From UBA5603 sp964501315 (GTDB lineage Bacteria > Bacillota_I > Bacilli_A > Izemoplasmatales > Hujiaoplasmataceae): 12,934 nucleotides of DNA. Shown here one piece after another: positions 6,220 to 12,934 of the stretch. Each line of letters begins with the position of its first letter. Position 1 is the stretch's first letter. The translations under genes were made by a program, and so were the position numbers. The notes under the pieces were generated by a model. It searched no databases. It saw only the letters and a list, made by a program, of their open reading frames with translations, and was not told the DNA's origin. The stretch lies in the NCBI GenBank assembly GCA_964501315.1, contig CAZCSO010000031.1:1-12934 (forward strand), given 5' to 3'.

Positions 6220-9106
6220 ATTTTGACGTTTTAAAACCCGTTCGTTGGACAAATCCCCAACCCTTTTCTCTTCTCATTGAAGCAAAGAATCCAACGATTC
6301 GATAGACTGAAACGAACTGACGCCAACCGAAATTTTCGAAAATCGCAATGAGCGTCAATATCAGGGTGTCCTTGACACTTAAGTACTCGTGATCACGTTC
6401 GGCAACCAGCAAACTGCCTAGCGAAATAACCATGCCCAACATAACCGAAGCGATCAGTAATAATAGAACAATCGATGCATTCAATAGCCCCATGAAACCA
6501 CTGACTATTAAAAATAGGAGACCTTGAACTTCAATCAAAGGACCAATCAACTCGAAGATAAAGAAATAAGGCGTGCTGATTAATCCAATTTGATGAAAGC
6601 GTGGATTGAATATCATATCGCGATGATAGGATAAAATATCGATAAGACCGCGTTGCCAACGATTCCGTTGGCGTCGAAAACTTTTGAAGTCTTCCGGAAC
6701 TTCGGTATAACAAATCGCATTGTGAATGTAATCAATACGATAGTTTAGTCTCCGTTTCAACGCTTTTTTGGTTATTCTGACCACCAATTCCATGTCTTCT
6801 CCGACAGTATCTTTCTTAAACGTTGATGTCGTCAGATAACCCCCAACTTCTGCCAACATGCGTTTCTCAAATAAACCAAACGCACCTGAAATGATCAAGA
6901 GACTTCGCATTTTAGACCAACCGACTCGACCCAATGAAAATGCCCTTAGGTATTCAATTGTTTGGAGAGCTGCTAACGCATCATTGGACAGTCCTTCTTT
7001 TTCGACGATGCCGTCAACAATCGTCGATCCGTTGGCCGGATGAATATTCCCGCCTAATGCCAGGGTAATTTCATCGTGATCGAGGGCGCTGCTCATGAGT
7101 TTCAACAACGCATCGGGCTCCAATAAGGAATCCGCATCGATGCCGCAGACAAATTCGTTTTTAGCGAAGTTGATCCCAACATTGAGGGCATCAGCCTTCC
7201 CGCCATTGGCCTTATCAATCAGTGTCAAATTGGGTAAATTCTTATTTCGATAGACTGCTTTGATTGCTTTCGTGGGAATCAAGACATTCATCGGAACGTT
7301 TTTCCGCTCCAAATGAAAGTAATCAATCACCTTTTTTAGCGTTTGATCTTTTGATCCGTCGTTGACAACCACCACTTCGTAATGGGGATACTTTAAGTTT
7401 AATAGCGATTTGATGGAATCAATAATCGTCAATTCTTCATTGTAGGCAGGTGCCAATATCGAAATGGAGGGCAAAATTTTGCTTTCGTAGAGTAACGACC
7501 GGCTCTTAATCGACCATAGACGTCGTTGTTGATACGCACCGTAAGCGGATAATAAGGCCAATAAGAGATACAATCCATTGACCGACATGTAGTAAACGAC
7601 CAAACTTTCATTGACAAATACGACAAATTCTTTCCAAATATCACTCAGAGAATTAGTAAAGAGAAACGATAGGTTTAACGCCACAAATAACAAGGGAAAA
7701 AACAGAATTGTGACGATAAGAAGGAATCGCAACCATCTGATTTTGGCGGCTTCTAACTCGGGCGTCTTTTTATTTTCATTGATGATTTCAGGTTTTTCCA
7801 AAGAAACGAGCGGTAATAGTTTTTCATCTAGGTAAATCAATAAATTCGCTTTGAGCGAGGGATTGGTCTCAACTTGGTCTGCGAGAATTTTGCATAAATC
7901 TTTTTGGAGTTTTTTGTCCGAGGCTTGATTTAAAAACTGAATTAACGACGCATCATAACCGTATTTAAGAATTTTAACGATGATTTGCCGCAACGTAGGA
8001 TCTTGGGTATTCTTGTATTTCAACGCTAAATATTCCATCTTACTGGCCAAAACATTGGCAATGATTTGATTTTGAATGTCATCCGTCGTTTTTAAAAACC
8101 CGTCTTGTAAAGCGGTATACAAATCATTGTTGACTTCTACCATGTTTTGAATGATACCGACAATGTGGTTATCGATATCGCTTCCGTTCGCCAACAATAT
8201 TAGGCGTCTTACCTGCTCGAGTGTCCGTGGTTTAGATAACGCACCCATGGCAATTTTGATGACTTCAACGTCAGGATGGTGCAAATACTTTTCGGTTTCA
8301 AAATCGTCGCCATAGATGGTCGATAACACCGTCAAAATCCGGTAATACAGTCGCTTTACGCGTGATTCGACCATCTTTGAATACGTGGGATGAAGGGTTC
8401 TTTTAGCCAGATGATCTTCAATTTTAACAAGTTCTTCTTTTAAAGCAACATGAAAATCTTCACGAAATAAACTTTCGGATAAATCGACAAACAATTCTTT
8501 AATTTCCGGTTCTTCCCGATTAAAGATGTCGGGTGTATGAATGAAATTCTTCAAAAGGTAATTTTTGATGATTTGAATGACCCGCGATTGGTAGAATTGT
8601 TTGCTGCCGATTAAACTATCAATCAACGTTACCAAGGTCATTTGATCCATCTGGTTCTTTAAGGCGTTAATCAAGTAAAGTTTGACATTGGGAATGCGTT
8701 CTTTCTTTAATTGAGTAATCAACGCAAACTTGGTTTTAGGCAACTCAAAATAGCCTAAATAACTTGCTGCTCGTTTTCGATAGAACCGAATCGGGGAATG
8801 AACCTGCCGACACATTCGGTCAATCAATCCAAAGGCTTCAAAGTCGTCACAAATATGGGCTTTTGTCGTTTCATCCAACACGAGTTGTTCGTAATACGTA
8901 CGATACGATTGAAACAACAATCGTTTCGAACGAATATGAGGAATCGGTTCAGCGTTGATGTAATGTCGAATAAAGAACGATTCGACGCGTGAAGCTTGTT
9001 TAAGTTGTCGACGAATGACCCATTTTTGAAGAAAAATGGCGATTAACAACACCCCTGAAACACCAAGCAAACCCATCATGATACGATAAATGGTTTCTAA
9101 AGTCAT
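6218..9106 (-). CDS. Membrane family-2 glycosyltransferase with N-terminal HEAT-like repeat region
   Basis: 962 residues. A membrane helix (about 8-30) precedes about 400 residues of amphipathic helices (about 60-430) with a HEAT/ARM-like look, for example 110-150, 270-305 and 340-420. Two membrane helices follow (about 457-484 and 503-525). The GT2 catalytic domain (about 545-820) has VNDGS (Asp583), DAD (657-659), GED (769-771) and QRNRW (813-817, the QxxRW motif of processive synthases such as cellulose, hyaluronan and poly-GlcNAc synthases). Two or three further membrane helices lie at about 842-905, with a last hydrophobic stretch at 912-943. It probably adds sugars from a nucleotide donor at the membrane to a secreted polysaccharide or glycolipid; the product is unknown. 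The cellulose and poly-GlcNAc export partners are not in the window. The ATG at 9106 overlaps the upstream stop (ATGA) and has GGAGA at 9119-9115. Helix boundaries are by eye. Confidence 0.88.
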   Translation of the reverse strand: MTLETIYRIMMGLLGVSGVLLIAIFLQKWVIRRQLKQASRVESFFIRHYINAEPIPHIRSKRLLFQSYRTYYEQLVLDETTKAHICDDFEAFGLIDRMCRQVHSPIRFYRKRAASYLGYFELPKTKFALITQLKKERIPNVKLYLINALKNQMDQMTLVTLIDSLIGSKQFYQSRVIQIIKNYLLKNFIHTPDIFNREEPEIKELFVDLSESLFREDFHVALKEELVKIEDHLAKRTLHPTYSKMVESRVKRLYYRILTVLSTIYGDDFETEKYLHHPDVEVIKIAMGALSKPRTLEQVRRLILLANGSDIDNHIVGIIQNMVEVNNDLYTALQDGFLKTTDDIQNQIIANVLASKMEYLALKYKNTQDPTLRQIIVKILKYGYDASLIQFLNQASDKKLQKDLCKILADQVETNPSLKANLLIYLDEKLLPLVSLEKPEIINENKKTPELEAAKIRWLRFLLIVTILFFPLLFVALNLSFLFTNSLSDIWKEFVVFVNESLVVYYMSVNGLYLLLALLSAYGAYQQRRLWSIKSRSLLYESKILPSISILAPAYNEELTIIDSIKSLLNLKYPHYEVVVVNDGSKDQTLKKVIDYFHLERKNVPMNVLIPTKAIKAVYRNKNLPNLTLIDKANGGKADALNVGINFAKNEFVCGIDADSLLEPDALLKLMSSALDHDEITLALGGNIHPANGSTIVDGIVEKEGLSNDALAALQTIEYLRAFSLGRVGWSKMRSLLIISGAFGLFEKRMLAEVGGYLTTSTFKKDTVGEDMELVVRITKKALKRRLNYRIDYIHNAICYTEVPEDFKSFRRQRNRWQRGLIDILSYHRDMIFNPRFHQIGLISTPYFFIFELIGPLIEVQGLLFLIVSGFMGLLNASIVLLLLIASVMLGMVISLGSLLVAERDHEYLSVKDTLILTLIAIFENFGWRQFVSVYRIVGFFASMRREKGWGFVQRTGFKTSK

Positions 9107-11109
9107 GAGGATTGTCTCCGATTACGAAGGTGACGTTGAACAAAACCTAAGAGTTCTTCAAAAATTATGGGTTTTTGGATGACGTAATCAATGTCAAACT
9201 GATTGGCGCGAACCACCAAGTCTTTGGTTTTTTGATAGGTTAATAAGATGAAAAGCGTTTTTGCGTTCAAAGGCATTTCATTGAGGGTGTTTTTGATGAC
9301 AAAACCGTCTTTTTTAGGTAAATTGCGTTCGCAAATAATGGCATCAAATGCAACGTTCTTAAGTTGATTCATCGCAGAATCGGCATCGGTTGCGATGGTC
9401 ACATCAAAATTTTGGTTATAAAACAACGTTTTTAATAACGCTACATTAATGGGCTCTTCATCGATGATGAGCAATTTCGCATGAAAGAGTTTGGTCAACT
9501 TGGTCGTCGCATCATTGATGGTTTCGTTGCCTTTGGTCGCCCCAACTTTGATTCGATTTTCACCCAAACTCATCATTTGGGTGATGATGGTGTCAACGTT
9601 CGAGGTGATGGAACATTCGGACAATTGAACGATGGACAGCGAAACGGTTATTTTTTCGATAAACAGATCACTGGACCTCACTTGATTTTGAATTCGTTTC
9701 GCCAAATCGAGCGGGGTTTCGTCACGATTATCGGAAAAATAAATGAATCCCGGCGCAAACCGTTTGAAAACCATGGCGTTGGACTGTGCCATCTGAGTCA
9801 AAATATAGCCCAAATGAACAATCGTTTCGTCGCCGATTTCCTTTGAATATTTGGCGTTAAGCCGAATCAAATCATCGATATTAATGTAGATCAGGCAAAA
9901 ATCTTTGTTGACAAAATCGTTCGCTCTCAGTTCAATTTCTCGTTTCAAAAATTCTTTCATGAAGGTTTCGTTATAGACGTTCGTCAACGGATCTTTTGTC
10001 ACTTGGTCAATCGTCGTTTTTAATTCCGTTTCAAGCGCATTAATCTTTTTGACCAATTGCATGGATTCTTCATACTGCTTAGTTTGTTGACGAATCCGTT
10101 CATAAAAATACGGTTCAAATAAATACGGTAATGGCACGGAAGGATTCGTCACAGCCGCAATCACATCATCGTGAATGGTGTCCAACCATGAAAAACCATG
10201 AGTAATGTAGAGAATCGTGAAAAAAGCCAACCAATCGGATTCATTGTGCAATGTAATAGAAAGATCATGATCATTTAGTTTGGTAATCGTGATGGGCGAT
10301 TGCTGAAAGGTGGATACCACCGCTTCTACGCCATAGGTGGATACCAACGTCTTGACGATGGGTGATAACCGTTTTTGATACGTCGAGTTCAGTGATTTAG
10401 CAGATTCCATCTGATTGTTTTGATCAAAGAAGCGATTTAATTGCCGGATTCGATCCGAAAACATAATCTGACCTTCGATGGTTACTAATGTTTCGACGCC
10501 GTACTGACGAATGTAATCGAATAATCCGCGATAAGCCGTGCAATCACTCTTCTTTTGAACCATGTGCTTGCTCATTTCCAACATCCATCGCTCAGGATTC
10601 AACGAGGGGGATATGGGGGTATCCGCGACGAACACACCGTGTGAAACGATGGCTTTTTCATCGCTAAGATGAACTAAATACGTTGGTTTGGTCGCATTAC
10701 ATGAGAACGGCACGAAAGACATATTCCAAGAAGTGGTGGGTTTAATCCGTTCGTCCTCTATTGATCTCAATTGCGTTTTATCTTTATCCGATTTGAAAAG
10801 GGAGCATTGATTCGCAGATGCGACAATGGTGGGATGGTAATTATGTTCTGTGAGTTGTTTCCACTGTTGGGAATGATCGACGGGATTGCCAAGAATAACC
10901 CATCCTTCTAGTTTGATTGACGGATGAAGGTAAGTTAACATCTCAAAAAAATCATCGTTAAAGGGTTCATGTGTCGAACCCATCAAGATGGCTTTGTTTT
11001 GATTGATTTTTACGACCCAGTAATCGATGTTGGAAGGGTTGGATTGAGATAACAAATAAAGATTACTTTTAATTAGAATGGGGTGAATGCCTTTAATTGG
11101 GTTATTCAT
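9103..11109 (-). CDS. Multi-domain signalling protein: MBL-like N-terminus, degenerate GGDEF, pseudo-receiver
   Basis: 668 residues with no membrane helix or signal peptide. Residues about 10-220 look like a worn metallo-beta-lactamase fold of the flavodiiron/ODP type: GWVILGNPVDHS (69-80) sits where that family has HxExDH, and only Asp78-His79 remain (tentative). A middle region (about 225-335) is unassigned and leads to a coiled coil (about 338-370). A GGDEF domain follows (about 371-530): DPLTNVYN (373-380) is clear, but RFAPGFI (450-456) replaces the RYGGDEF signature and Asn410 replaces the first metal-binding Asp. A receiver domain ends the protein (about 544-660) with Asp550/Glu551, Thr624 and Lys646 kept, but Glu594 at the phospho-Asp site. 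It is therefore unlikely to be an active diguanylate cyclase or a normal phosphoreceiver; a sensor or scaffold role is more likely (inference). The ATG at 11109 follows AGAGGG. Its stop overlaps the glycosyltransferase start, tying the two together. Confidence 0.82.
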   Translation of the reverse strand: MNNPIKGIHPILIKSNLYLLSQSNPSNIDYWVVKINQNKAILMGSTHEPFNDDFFEMLTYLHPSIKLEGWVILGNPVDHSQQWKQLTEHNYHPTIVASANQCSLFKSDKDKTQLRSIEDERIKPTTSWNMSFVPFSCNATKPTYLVHLSDEKAIVSHGVFVADTPISPSLNPERWMLEMSKHMVQKKSDCTAYRGLFDYIRQYGVETLVTIEGQIMFSDRIRQLNRFFDQNNQMESAKSLNSTYQKRLSPIVKTLVSTYGVEAVVSTFQQSPITITKLNDHDLSITLHNESDWLAFFTILYITHGFSWLDTIHDDVIAAVTNPSVPLPYLFEPYFYERIRQQTKQYEESMQLVKKINALETELKTTIDQVTKDPLTNVYNETFMKEFLKREIELRANDFVNKDFCLIYINIDDLIRLNAKYSKEIGDETIVHLGYILTQMAQSNAMVFKRFAPGFIYFSDNRDETPLDLAKRIQNQVRSSDLFIEKITVSLSIVQLSECSITSNVDTIITQMMSLGENRIKVGATKGNETINDATTKLTKLFHAKLLIIDEEPINVALLKTLFYNQNFDVTIATDADSAMNQLKNVAFDAIICERNLPKKDGFVIKNTLNEMPLNAKTLFILLTYQKTKDLVVRANQFDIDYVIQKPIIFEELLGFVQRHLRNRRQSS

Positions 11110-11138
11110 AACATCCCTCTTTTCCCTTGATTACTCTC

Positions 11139-11144
11139 ATTATA
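11139..11144 (-). promoter_or_regulatory. -10 box of the signalling/glycosyltransferase operon promoter
   Basis: A perfect minus-strand TATAAT (11144-11139) lies 29 bases before the start codon of the 668-residue protein. No convincing -35 hexamer is seen at 16-18 bases; the upstream region is a T-rich stretch. An activator or weak promoter is possible. Confidence 0.5.
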
Positions 11145-11230
11145 CCTAAAAATAAATAAATTGAGTTGATTTCGCATAAAAATAGTAAAAAAAACCGTCG
11201 ATATTGCTTTCTTCTCTTTTTCTCCTTCTG

Positions 11231-11239
11231 TGGTATAAT
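11231..11239 (+). promoter_or_regulatory. Extended -10 promoter of the CHR transporter operon
   Basis: TGGTATAAT contains a perfect -10 box (11234-11239) and the TGn extension (11231-11233). It is 32 bases before the first CHR start. No good -35 is seen; the upstream sequence is a pyrimidine-rich tract. It is divergent from the -10 at 11139-11144, with about 90 bases between the two. Confidence 0.6.
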
Positions 11240-11271
11240 AGAGAAGTATTATAAGGTAGTGAGGAATTTCT

Positions 11272-11841
11272 ATGCATACAAAAAAACCATTAGGGGAATT
11301 ATTCCTTAGTTTTCTGAAAATCGGAGCCTTCACCTTTGGTGGCGGCTATGCGATGATGCCCATCATGCAAAAAGAAGTTGTCGATCGCAAGGGATGGGTT
11401 ACCGATGAAGATATCATTAAATTATTGGTCATCAGCGAATCGACTCCGGGTGTCATGGCGGTAAACGCTGCCACGTTTATCGGGTACCGGATTGGTGGGT
11501 TTATGGGATCGCTTTTGGCAACGCTCGGCGTTGTCATTCCGTCTTTTATTGCGATATCAACGTTATCGTTTTTCATTCTTGAGTTCAAAGAATTACGTTG
11601 GGTCAATGCCGCGTTCATGGGAATCCGTGCCGGCGTCGCGATCTTAATCTTAAATGCCGTATTTAAACTCTCGAAGAACGTGAAGAAATCTGTATTTATG
11701 TATGTTTTGGCAGCCTTTGCTTTTGTTATCGCGTTATTAACGGATTTTTCAGTTATCTATATGTTATTGATCGGTGCGATACTAGGAATCATCTATGGGT
11801 ATGTTTCTCTTCGTAAGATGGGGGGACCAACTCATGATTAA
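11272..11841 (+). CDS. Short-chain CHR (chromate-type) transporter subunit 1
   Basis: 189 residues, one half of a two-gene CHR transporter. The family landmark FTFGGGYAMMP (20-30) is followed by SESTPG (55-60), NAATFIGY (65-72) and GSLLATLGVVIPSFI (79-93); about four to six membrane helices follow to the C-terminus. Short CHR proteins come as adjacent pairs that act together (as in Bacillus subtilis YwrA/YwrB), while long ones fuse the two halves. The family is named for chromate export, but the natural anion may differ. The ATG has GAGGA at 11261-11265 with 6-base spacing. Its end overlaps the next gene by 8 bases. The length is normal for the short type, so this is not a truncated gene. Confidence 0.92.
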   Translation: MHTKKPLGELFLSFLKIGAFTFGGGYAMMPIMQKEVVDRKGWVTDEDIIKLLVISESTPGVMAVNAATFIGYRIGGFMGSLLATLGVVIPSFIAISTLSFFILEFKELRWVNAAFMGIRAGVAILILNAVFKLSKNVKKSVFMYVLAAFAFVIALLTDFSVIYMLLIGAILGIIYGYVSLRKMGGPTHD

Positions 11842-12412
11842 GATCGCAATTCAACTCTTTCTTTTGTTTTTCAAAATTGGTCTCTTTACGTTTGGTGGCG
11901 GTTACGCCATGATTCCCTTATTCCGACAAGAATTGGTTACGAGAGGATTTCTCTCAGAAGAATTGTTACTGGATTTCATTGGGATTTCCGAATCCACGCC
12001 AGGACCATTTGCCGTTAACATGGCTACGTTTGTCGGTATGGAAAATGCCGGATATTTAGGCGCTTTGTTTGCGACCTTAGGGGTTGTATTACCATCCTTC
12101 ATTATCATCGTCGTGATTGCTCGCTTTGGTTCAAAAGCGTTGAAAAGCAGACCGGTAACACAAGCGTTTTTGGGTCTCAAGCCCGTGGTCATCGGATTGG
12201 TCTTTTCCGTCGCCGTCATGTTGATATTTCGTCAGGTTTTTCCCGCCGTCAAATTCACGACCTTAACCTTTGATTTTTCTGGTTTTGATATCTATGCAGT
12301 TATTATTATGGCGGTTGTTTTATTCTTATTACGTCGATTCAAAAAAATATCACCGATTTTGATTATCATCATGGCTGCTACACTCGGTTTGCTCTTTTAT
12401 GGAGTACTATAG
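11834..12412 (+). CDS. Short-chain CHR (chromate-type) transporter subunit 2
   Basis: 192 residues, the partner half of the transporter. It repeats the same landmarks as subunit 1: FTFGGGYAMIP (18-28), SESTPG (52-57), NMATFVGM (62-69) and GALFATLGVVLPSFI (76-90), showing the two arose by duplication. Hydrophobic helices continue to the end (LIIIMAATLGLLFYGVL). The ATG at 11834, inside the ATGATTAA overlap with subunit 1, starts the domain exactly as in its partner and follows a GGGGGA stretch 7 bases upstream; an upstream in-frame ATG at 11795 would add 13 residues without homology. Coupled translation would keep the two subunits equimolar. Confidence 0.92.
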   Translation: MIKIAIQLFLLFFKIGLFTFGGGYAMIPLFRQELVTRGFLSEELLLDFIGISESTPGPFAVNMATFVGMENAGYLGALFATLGVVLPSFIIIVVIARFGSKALKSRPVTQAFLGLKPVVIGLVFSVAVMLIFRQVFPAVKFTTLTFDFSGFDIYAVIIMAVVLFLLRRFKKISPILIIIMAATLGLLFYGVL

Positions 12413-12421
12413 GAGGATACT

Positions 12422-12862
12422 ATGAAAAAATTATTGACTGTGTTTGTATTTTTAATGATGGTTGCTTTAGTCGGATGTCAACCCAAGTATACCATTACGC
12501 TCAATACCCAAACCGACATCACCAGTTACGTTGAAATCACGTACACTGAGTTACTTCAAAAAATGGCAGATGGAGAAGATGTCTTGCTGTACATCAGTTC
12601 GGAAACGTGTACTTCGTGCGAGGCCTTTAAACCACTCATTGAGGCCGTCATTGCCGATCGTGATTTGGTCGTCTACAAAATAGAGGCAGGTCCCTCCTTC
12701 ATTCCCGAAAATGATGAAGTGCCTTATCGCTACACACCGTCTTTGGTCATTATTCAAGCCGGTGAAGTGAAGGATACCTTCCATCCTTTGGATAATCCCG
12801 AGTATTTTGCCGATCAGGAAGGAATCGAACAATTTTTCGATCAATTCATTTTGCCGAATTAA
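12422..12862 (+). CDS. Thioredoxin-like lipoprotein
   Basis: 146 residues. The N-terminus is a lipoprotein signal (MKKLL, hydrophobic core, lipobox LVGC) with the lipidated Cys at 19, so the protein should sit on the outer face of the cytoplasmic membrane. The rest looks like a small thioredoxin fold: VLLYISSETCTSC (54-66) holds the CxxC pair Cys63/Cys66, and YTPSLVII (104-111) holds the cis-proline, Pro106. It could reduce or form disulfides in surface proteins or serve the neighbouring transporter (inference). AGGAGG at 12411-12416 overlaps the TAG stop of CHR subunit 2, 5 bases before the ATG, so the three genes are one transcript. No clear terminator is seen downstream. Confidence 0.85.
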   Translation: MKKLLTVFVFLMMVALVGCQPKYTITLNTQTDITSYVEITYTELLQKMADGEDVLLYISSETCTSCEAFKPLIEAVIADRDLVVYKIEAGPSFIPENDEVPYRYTPSLVIIQAGEVKDTFHPLDNPEYFADQEGIEQFFDQFILPN

Positions 12863-12899
12863 TAAACCCAAACGAATCCATAAATTGTACCCCGTGTCA

Positions 12900-12927
12900 A
12901 GGACACAAGAAAAAAACCAGCTATAAT
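12900..12927 (+). promoter_or_regulatory. Possible promoter for a gene beyond the window
   Basis: AGGACA (12900-12905, 4 of 6) is 16 bases before a perfect TATAAT (12922-12927). The window ends 7 bases later, so no gene can be tied to it. Weak evidence. Confidence 0.25.
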
Positions 12928-12934
12928 TTTTCCA

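Noticed and set aside
9103..9106. UGA read as tryptophan (mycoplasma code)
   Set aside because: TGA ends the signalling gene in a classic ATGA overlap, and all tryptophans in the encoded proteins are TGG.
9481..9846. Plus-strand open frame of 121 residues inside the signalling gene
   Set aside because: It is antisense to the well-supported GGDEF/receiver coding frame, with no ribosome binding site or family pattern.
11106..11333. Minus-strand open frame of 75 residues between the divergent operons
   Set aside because: It covers both divergent promoters and the start of the CHR gene and has no recognisable domain; its sequence is mostly promoter DNA.
11272..12412. CHR genes as broken halves of one full-length chromate transporter
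   Set aside because: Each half has its own start, ribosome site and full set of motifs; paired short CHR proteins are a normal form.
12894..12906. Hairpin GTGTC/GACAC after the lipoprotein gene as a terminator
   Set aside because: The stem is only five pairs and is not followed by a T-run on the plus strand.

Overview
The window looks like a piece of chromosome from a moderately AT-rich, low-GC Gram-positive (Firmicutes/Tenericutes-type) bacterium. The evidence is strong AGGAGG-type ribosome binding sites, sigma-A-like TTGaca/TATAAT promoters, compact hairpin+U-tract terminators, and tRNA genes with encoded CCA. TGA acts as a stop (an ATGA start/stop overlap at 9103-9106) and all tryptophans are TGG, so this is not a UGA=Trp mycoplasma. 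A lineage near Acholeplasma/Izemoplasma or Erysipelotrichia would fit, but the exact taxon cannot be fixed from the sequence.

Layout. (1) 1-4160, minus strand: a two-gene sugar operon with a GH3 beta-glucosidase followed by a GH13 oligo-1,6-glucosidase-like enzyme. Their stop and start share one base. A promoter whose -10 box is overlapped by an 18-bp perfect palindrome (probable operator) drives them, and a bidirectional terminator closes the unit. Neither enzyme has a signal peptide, so both probably hydrolyse imported oligosaccharides in the cytoplasm. (2) 4167-6180, minus strand: three arginine tRNA genes (anticodons TCT, CCT, CCG), each with its own promoter, interrupted by a lemA-TPM membrane-protein operon. 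(3) 6192-11144, minus strand: a two-gene operon. The first gene is a large three-module signalling protein: a degenerate metallo-beta-lactamase-like N-terminus (tentative), a GGDEF domain that has lost its signature, and a receiver with Glu at the phospho-site. Its stop overlaps the start of a membrane family-2 glycosyltransferase that carries about 400 residues of HEAT-like helical repeats in front of the catalytic domain. (4) 11231-12862, plus strand, divergent from region 3: a pair of short CHR-family (chromate-type) transporter subunits and a thioredoxin-like lipoprotein, tightly packed as one operon. The last 70 bases hold no recognisable gene.

The best candidate for an under-described system is region 3. 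A polysaccharide-synthase-like glycosyltransferase with a built-in helical-repeat scaffold is translationally coupled to a multi-domain 'pseudo-enzyme' regulator in which every signature site I can read is altered. Region 4, where a redox-type lipoprotein is tied to a CHR transporter pair, is a second one. No phage, transposon or CRISPR elements were seen.
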